Source: Catonia carolina
Taxonomy: Eukaryota > Arthropoda > Insecta > Hemiptera > Achilidae
DNA length: 64,000 nt
Reading direction: 5' to 3'
Assembly: GCA_035578175.1 (NCBI GenBank)
Contig: JAQMRL010000014.1
Location: 14,273,774-14,337,773 of the forward strand
The translations under genes were made by a program, and so were the position numbers. Below the pieces are notes generated by a model. It saw only the letters and a list, made by a program, of their open reading frames with translations, was not told where the DNA came from and made no database searches. Below are positions 12,101 through 21,100 of the stretch, in pieces (the first letter of the stretch is position 1; each line of letters begins with the position of its first letter).

Positions 12101-15100
12101 GGTATGTTTAATATAGGAACATCATACGTTAATATCTTTCTACTATCGGTTTCATAATTCGAGTTTGAACCCTTGCATCTCCAAAACAATGAGTCGGATT
12201 TCAACATACTGTACATCAAAATTTAGCTCATTTTTTCTGCGTTGACCTATACTAATCCTATATTTTTAATATTGCATGGAAATGATCATATCAAGGTTGG
12301 AAGACAAAAAGACACGATTTTTTTGCTACCGCAAAGAATTTTATGCGTTATGAAATTTAGACACGTATAATTCGACACCGTTTGTTAACCATATGTTGCC
12401 TTTCAATGAATATACTTCGTTATGACTGACACTTTTTCCACTTAAACCCCATTTCTTTAAAATTTTTCTCAACGTACAAAGTTTCCAACTAAAATTTTAC
12501 ATTTCTTTCAAAACTGGTAATAAAGTTTCACTTGTCGGCATCACTTTCTTATTGATATAACCGTTTCCTTTCTCTTTTTTTTTATCCGAGGCGGCGAGAA
12601 AACTCTGTTCACTTCACTCCCTCACGATGGTAGAAGTACTGTTGGATTCAATTGAGGTGTCCTCGTCCAGCCCCAAAGAGGCCGCAACCGCCCACCAACC
12701 AAAAACCCGCCGCCTGGCCACTTGTTCCGACATCAGCAAAGAACCCTCCACCTTCCTCGGAACTGTTTATACAAGGACCGGCAGAAAAAGTGTGGTTTTG
12801 AAATGAATCAAATAAATCAGAAATAAGATGTAAAAAAAATTTATTAATAGATTTGAAACATTATTTCTTGCCATTTTTTTATTAAAGCGCTTAAATTCTA
12901 AAATTTACTTATTTTGTTTTAAAAACTATGTCAGTCAAGTGATGACCCTCATTCTGCATGCATTCATATAATCGTACTTGGAAATTATCCATTGCCTTCA
13001 CAATCATGTCGTTCGGTATCGCTGCTATTTCATTTCGAATTGCTAGCTTCAGATCTTCAGTTGTTCGAGGCTTTACGACATACACTTTCGATTTCAAATA
13101 CCCCCAAAGAAAAAAGCCACATACCGAAAGATCTGGGGAGTGAGCAGGCCATGAAAGGTCACCATTTCTTGAAATCATGTGTTCTGGAAACATTTGCCGT
13201 AACACATTCATTGATACTCTGGCAGTGTGAGCAGTAGCCCCATATTGTTGGAACCAAACATTTGCAGTGTCAACTTCACGACGTTGTAACTCTGGTGCAA
13301 GGAAATCATTTAGCATTTCGACATAACGACTTGAAGTGATCGAAACTGCTCGACCGTTCTCTTCGTAAAAATATGGACCTGTCACTTCGAATTTAGCCAC
13401 TGCGCACCAAACTGTCACTCGTTCACAATTGAGGGCTTTTTCGTGTAGGCTACGAAGATTTTCTGCCGCCCAGTACCGGAAATTTTGTTTATTTACACAA
13501 CCAGACAGGTGAAAATGGGCCTCATCTGACATTATGATTATTGAATCGTTAGTTAAAATTTTCAGAATCGATTATGCACATTCTCTTCGGTTTTGGAAAT
13601 CATGTTGGCTTAGTACTTGAACAGTTACGATTTTATACGGACGAAAATGAAGATCTAAACCCAAAATTTTTCGAACGCTCCGATCTGATATTCCTAGCAC
13701 TGATGTGCAGCAGGGCGACGTGGACTTCTGTCTACTGACAATTGCAAAGCATCTGTGTTTTCGGGAGTACGAACGCTATGTGGACGGCCTGTAGGTTGCC
13801 GTTTTAAAGATGAAGCCGTTTCTCTAAAATTGTTAACCCAACGCATTATTGCATTGCGACAGGGAACACTACCGTGTCTACTTACTCCAATCTTTGTACG
13901 GAACAAACGGTGGGTTTTGACTACTGAGTAACCGTTACTAAAGTAAGTCTCTATGACGAAAGCACGATGTTGCGCGTTCCACGACTCCATTGCAACTGTA
14001 ATGGCATTGAGCCGGGGAATGAAAGTCATTGGCCCGGTTCTCCCCACTCGCATTGTTGCGATGTACAGTCAGATCAAAAACCATCACTTTTTCTGCCGAT
14101 CCTGTATAATACTACAAGGCAATGTCAGCGTGGCGTGACAGGGAACCGTAGCCTAATTCCCTTCTCGCTGTCACTGACCAACACTCACTCTCTCACTTTC
14201 ATTCATCTCTTTCATCACCAGCTGAGGAAATTAGTGTGCCAACCTTCTGAGATCGGGACAGGATTGATTTACTGTGAGAGTGGGTGATTCCGCTAATCTC
14301 CATATGTCTCCTCCCTCCACAGTCTACCGACCACCCTCTCTGCAAACTGAGCGACCAACTTCCAGCTCTCCTCATCCCGCAGCATCGCTGCCCTTACTTT
14401 TCCTTTTTTTTACCAGGTATCAAAAAAACTGTTGATGAAGAATTATCTTCTTCACTGTCTAACTTTCTTTTTTATTTTCCAAATTATTATGGAAAGATAT
14501 TAAACATCACAGTAGTTAGCCGCTCGCTCACGGCTTTTGTTAAAAAGCACGGAAAGGTATTTTGTTTTAGCTTCAACTTCATAGCATTTTATTACATTGC
14601 ATATTAGAATTCGTTCAGCACTGTGAACAGTTCGACCGAGTTTTCGAGAAACCGACATTTCTGTTTACGGTAAAAGTTATATTCGTTCAGTTAACCTACA
14701 TAAGGTTCCGCTGTATATTGTATGTTATGTAAATATAGTGTACGTTGTTGTGTTGGCGAACTGATACCAAAGCAGTCGCGCATGGGCACTGATGCTTTCC
14801 CCCTTTATCCACGTTAAAACCAAAGGCAATTTCGTGACTCGAGTTTAATTATAATATTAATTTAGATGTAGGTTGTAAGAAAATGAAAAGTATCGGAAAT
14901 TTTTGTTTCAGATGGATAATTTATTTGCGAAAGTTGTATTTTTTGTAATGGTAGTATCTGAGAGCGTTCTAGTATTTCTTTACTGCGCCAATGGCCAGAA
15001 GATTATCGATGGGGTAAGTTCATCTCTTTCTACTAATTCTTCTCCTTCTTTCTTTTTAAGGGGAGATGGCACGATGGTTTTGACTGAAAATTTCGATTTT

Positions 15101-18100
15101 TGGTTTTTTATGTTTTTCAATAGTTTAGGCCTAGATCTACCAGAAAAAACATAAAATTACGTCAAAAAAATAATTTTTTTAAGTAAAAATTAAATTTTTA
15201 TCAAGTTTACACAAAAAAATTATCATGTTACCAAGAACGAATATTTTTTCACAATTTTATACTGCTCGTTTTAGTGCAAAGAGTATTTTAGTTTTTAAAA
15301 TATCTCCATCACTGCTTTTTGCATTCTCAGCTGTTGGTTCAGCTTTCTAAACAACTGTTTATGGGAAATTTACTTGTTTTTGTACATTTTGTTTTTGATT
15401 TGTACCTTGTTGTTTCTTGCGTTTTCCCGTAAATTTAGATTTTTAACACTATGTACGTTTTTCTCAGAAACCAATAAACCTACCAGGCTGAAATTTTTAC
15501 CCGTTAATTATCTTGTATATCCACAAATACCGATATTTTTATGACTTCCTCAGGTGCTCCAAAAATTAGTAATACGCAAAAAACGTAGAAAAAAAATTGT
15601 AAAACTTTTATATTTATAGTAATATTTTTAAAAAATGGTATGGTCCAAAGATTAAATTGAAAAAAAAGGTCAGTAGCTCGAAAAGAAATCCGACACCTAT
15701 GGTGTGTAAAGTTTAATTTCCCTTTCTTTTACCAATCCTATGAAAAATGTACTTGAAAATAGAAAATTTAACATTTGTGGGATACAAAGTACAGTTTCCC
15801 CTAAAAACAAAACTATGGGCGTGCCTTTCCATACCAACTGTGGGTTTCCATTTACGTTGAAACTGGCAACCGTGCCTAAGAACGGATGGTGTGTGGGAAA
15901 TACTGTATGCATACTGTAGCGCAGCAGTCATAAAGCAGTATGCAGCAGTCATTCTTCAAATCACTTTTCATATTTTGTAACATTTTTTTAAGCTTATTTA
16001 TTGAAACTTCAGTTCCTACTTTTTGTTCGCACTTCTTTTTTATTTCTTGCCAAGCAGAGTCTTTTCTTCCAATCATTCTTGGAACCATAGATCTGTTTAA
16101 AAGTATTCAGTATTTTGTTTCAGTATTGAAACAAAATACATCCTGGAGTCTAATGGTTTAGCGTAATCTTCTTCGCTTGACATTATAACAGTTAATTTAA
16201 GGCGTAAGGAATGGCACTGAACAGACGTGATTTAGTTTTGTACAAGTCTCAACATGGTTGCAAAAGGGTAGAGCTAACTTACAATAATATTAAGAGTTCA
16301 CTTATTTCAGTACCTAAGTGTTCTCTTAATATTACCAGACTATTCTTTATGTTTTCCAGACCACCCTTAAAAGTGTTAGCAAACAGTTATTCACTAAAAA
16401 AAGAGTTTGCTAGTACTTAAAAGTCAGCTCTTATCTTAATAAGTCCGCTCTTACAAGTGAAGTCTCGATTTTATTCACTTCACCCAATGTAGCGTTAGAA
16501 TTCTACCAATTAAGACGAGGTGTACGCATTTCATTTGTTTGTACTTTATTCCAGCCATTAATAGAAAATTAATTTCAGCCGTTAATAAAATTAATTTTAA
16601 GCCTATCAAGGATTAGACATAAGCCTGTTCCGAACAAACAAACAAACCTACTCGTCATATAAGGCTAAAATGGGCTCAGAATTGTTAAGAAATGGCTTGA
16701 TTCAAATTTGTCAACATTGAATTGCCAAAAAAATTTATTTTCTGCCCTTTTCTGCGTCAGTCCAGGGACTACCCACTTTTGATAATTTAAAGGTTCACAC
16801 ATGTTCAGGCGAAGTGAATTGTTCTTGCAAAGCTTTTCTTCGTCAGCAAAAAATAAAGTACTTGGGTATAAAATTTGACTGCCATCTTAAAATGGACTCA
16901 GCACATTCAAAGTCTTTGTCAGCGTGTAAGAAAATTGATATTTACATCCAAGAAACTTAGAGGAGTACTGAATGGGGATACATTAAAAATTGTTTACTTA
17001 GCTATTGTGCAGTCGGTACTAACGTACGGTATAATTGGGTGGGGTGGTACCAATTTGTCTTCTTTGGACTCCGTACAGAAGGTGCAGAACGTGATCTTAC
17101 GAATAATCAATAAAAGACAACCAAGGAATCCATCGGAACAGCTTTTTCAAACATTCAACGTACTTGACATCCGCCAAATATTTGACAGAGCTTATTTTGG
17201 TGTGAAAAAAAGATTTTCCGTATTTTTAAGCCAAACAGAGGTCGATTTTCATTTTGCGTCTTTCACTCATGATTAAAATAAGGTTGGCAAGAGAAAGTCC
17301 TGTGTTTCACACAAGATTTTTTTTTTTTTTTTGTTACATTCTGTATATAATGAATATTTCTGTATATAATGTATATATTATTGCATACATAGGGAATCGC
17401 TACTGAAAGTGCTACGAAATTTTGGACTAGACCCGAAATTGACAAGAATGATAGGACTCACATTGACCAATACTAAGTCCAAAATCAAATTTCGAGGAGA
17501 GTTTTCCAAAGATTTCGAAATAAGAACAGGACTTAGGCAAGGAGATGGCTTGTCCCCGTTGCTTTTTAATTGTGCCTTAGAATACATTATGAGACTATGG
17601 GAAAAAGAGAACTCAGCAAGGATTAGCTGCGGGAAATGCAAAAGTAAAGTTCACCTTGGCTGTCTGGGGTTTGCAGATGACTTGGCCTTGTTGAGTGGGT
17701 CTGTAGAGGAACTAAAGAAACAAGTAACAAGCTTAGGACGGTTAGCGGGAAGGTTTGGACTCAAGATCTCCTTCGAGAAGACGAAAATAATTGGGAACAC
17801 TAACATGGACCCCAGGATTTCAGAGGGAGGTCAAGTAATAGAAGTGGTACGGAATTTCAAGTACTTGGGGGAGGTATTGAACATGAGTTGCAATGACAGG
17901 GAAGCATGGGCGGAAAGAACCAAAAAGTTAATGAGAGCTCAGTTCATCACCCACACCACATACAACAAGAAGTCAATGTCGGTAAATACAAAGGTAAGAC
18001 ATTACAAAACGGTAATACAACCTGCAGTGACTTACTGTGGAGAGACCCTAACAAAACTGTCACAAAAAACTAAAACCCACAGAATCCTGACGTTAGAACG

Positions 18101-21100
18101 AAGAATCCTTAGAACCTGTATTGGTAAGAGAATATACAAAGATAATAGTTGGAGACTGCTACCAAATAATGAAGTCTATAAAATTTCGGAGCCAATACTA
18201 GACACAATTAGGAAAAAACGAATCTCCTTTTTGGGCCATATCCTTAGAACACCGGAGAACAGAGTACTTAGACGACTTATTGAAAGTGTCTGGGATTTTA
18301 AAATCGGTTTGAACTGGACGAAGGAGGTCAAGGAGGACTTGGAAAGGTTTGGGTTGACGCTGGAGGATGTGAGGTTCAAGTTTGAAAGTTATAGAGGGTT
18401 GAAGGATCTAGCTTTGGAACCGGAAACCAAGACTAGAAGAGTGCAGAGGGTGACGGAAGAACTCCGGGCTCAGAGATCACAAAGAATGAGGGAATACTGG
18501 GTAAAGATCAGGGCTCTGTTGTGGCTGAAGTGGTCCATTGTGGCCTCACAAGTAAAAAAAAAAAAAAAAAAAAAAATGAATATTTCTCTGTTTCATAGAT
18601 ATTTGGATATATTTTTTTCAGAACCAAAATATTAAGAGATGCCTGTATGAATGTGACTGGGTTAACAAACCCATATGGTTCCGAAAGATGTTGTTGATAA
18701 TGATGACAAGAGCAGATGCGCCTTTACAAGTTAAGCCCTTCGGACTTTATGTTCTCAACTTAATCAACTTTACCAATGTAAGTACCTTCCTAAGTACTAT
18801 CGGTTTCATAATTAGGCTATATACACCCGAGTTCAAACTGTTGCATCTCCAAAACGATAAGCCGGGTTTCAACATTTTTACTTAAAAATTTAGCTCATTT
18901 TATTCTGCGTTGACCTATAAATATCCTATATTTTTATTTTAGGCAGGTGGAGTGTTAAATTAATTGCACTCGATCTGCTGGATCCAGGGCTACAAAAAAG
19001 GGTCTATTTCTTAGCACATAGTCAGCAAATTATATGACTGAACTATTTAATACATGTGCTTCTGTTGATGTAGTCCAAGTACTAATATGTAATGACGAGA
19101 TGAACCCGGAACTCATTGAGGGCGATGCGCTGCTGCCAGCGCAGTACGTACATTTCTAAAAACATGCAACTGTGTAGTATATATAGTTTTTTTTCCTTCT
19201 TCTTTACAACACTTAATAACATTTAAAATAACATTCCGTTCCGCACTTAGAATTGTTTTACCCTGCTTTCGAACGGTCGATATGATAAGCTTATAATACA
19301 CGAATAGATAACTAATTTATAACAACACTAAAGAATAATGAATAAAATGTGAAGAATTAAAAGGAAAAGAAACGTAATGAGTTTTAATGAATTGAAATAC
19401 TTTTATTTGTATAAATGTAGCCTAAAACGTAAAAACAGAATAGCCAAATCAAAACAATATTTCCTGTACCACTCGTCGCGTAATAAAATAAGGACTGTGT
19501 ATTCCATTAGCTATGTCCACACTCGTTCGACGTCGATGTAGCATGCCACATCGCATGCGCTTAGAGTCATGACATCATCCACAATCGTTTGAAGGGCTTT
19601 ATCTCAAAAAAACAAAACGAATATTTTTGAACACTACACTAAATTTAAAGCCTGTTCTTTCCTGCGTTGATTGGTTTGACTTATATTATTTTAACTTGAA
19701 ACTAGTCGGAGATGCAACAATTTACGCATAAAGAGTACTCTGATTTTAGCCGGTTTTCCGTTAATGTGGTTTTTAAACATCCGTTACTCCGTCCAGGCTT
19801 TTCATAAAAGAACGGCGTTTAAGTACGTTGAAGATCAGAGTTTTCTCTACATGAACATTTTAAAATAGAAGTCTGATGTTCCATTATAAAATGCCAGCCA
19901 TTTTTTAAAAGTATTTTGGCTTCACGTAAAGAGAGGGAAATGATTTTTGGACTGAACCATGCATTTTTACAGCAGTATTGTGCCATGTATCGTATTTTGC
20001 ATTTGTAATTAGAAATAGATATGAGTTGTTAATAGAAAATTCTATTAGTCTCTAAACTTGTTAAGAGAAAACTGAGCTCTATAGCGGTATCCGCTCCAAG
20101 TATAGTCGTTTAGAAAAACAAACTTTTGTGTTTTCCTGCTGCAACTCATTCTGAATAATTTAGTTCATTTTGAATAATTTAACGATGTTTTTATTTCAAT
20201 GAAATAAACGCTTTGCTTGACACAATACCATTTTGAAAATGCATGGTTCAGTCCAAAAATCATTTCCCTACCCTTACGTGGAGCCAAAAAAGCACTTTTT
20301 TAAAAAATAGCCGGCATATTAAAACGGAACATGAGATTTAACTTTTAAAATATTCATATTATAAAAAAAACTCTGATCTTCAACGGACTTAAACGCCGAT
20401 TTTTCTGAAAAGCCATACATCGCATGCGGTGTCGCACGGAGGTAAATAGGAACATACCTATTGAACTACGAGTGTCAGCTTGTTTTTAGGATTGTAATAG
20501 AGAAACTGGGAATGCGCAGTAGATTGTTCCCCTCTTACACTTCGTCTCAAACAAAGTTCATTTCGTGATTAATCATCAGTAATAGAACAATTTAATTTCT
20601 CCAAAAAAGGGTGGCAAGTAAAAATATGTCTGGTGTATGGAACGCCCATTTCGTTTACTCCCGTATCGGTGGGTCGCTACTACAAGATGGCCTATTGTTC
20701 GCCTTCCGAGATCGTACAACTAACTTTTTCCAGTATTTAAATTATGATTTATGTAAAATTGACTGAATAGTACTGTCCGACAAGTTTCGGAATAAGATTC
20801 CCTCCCTTCCGCACTTCATCCTAACCACCTCGCATTACGCACTGTCTCAAAAACATTAGCTCGGATAGTCAGCCTATTAGTACAGCTCATTACTACAACA
20901 TTATTTATATACTTACTATTACTTTAATATTTATTTGTATTTGCACTTATTTAACCAGTACAAAGCAAGGTATACCATACAAAATATTTTAACAAAACCT
21001 AGTAAATGTGCTCTTACCTGATTTGTATCCTGGTATTTTTACACTGTATTTGTTTAATCGAAACGAATTTATCTGAATATTGAACAACCGATCAAACCTA

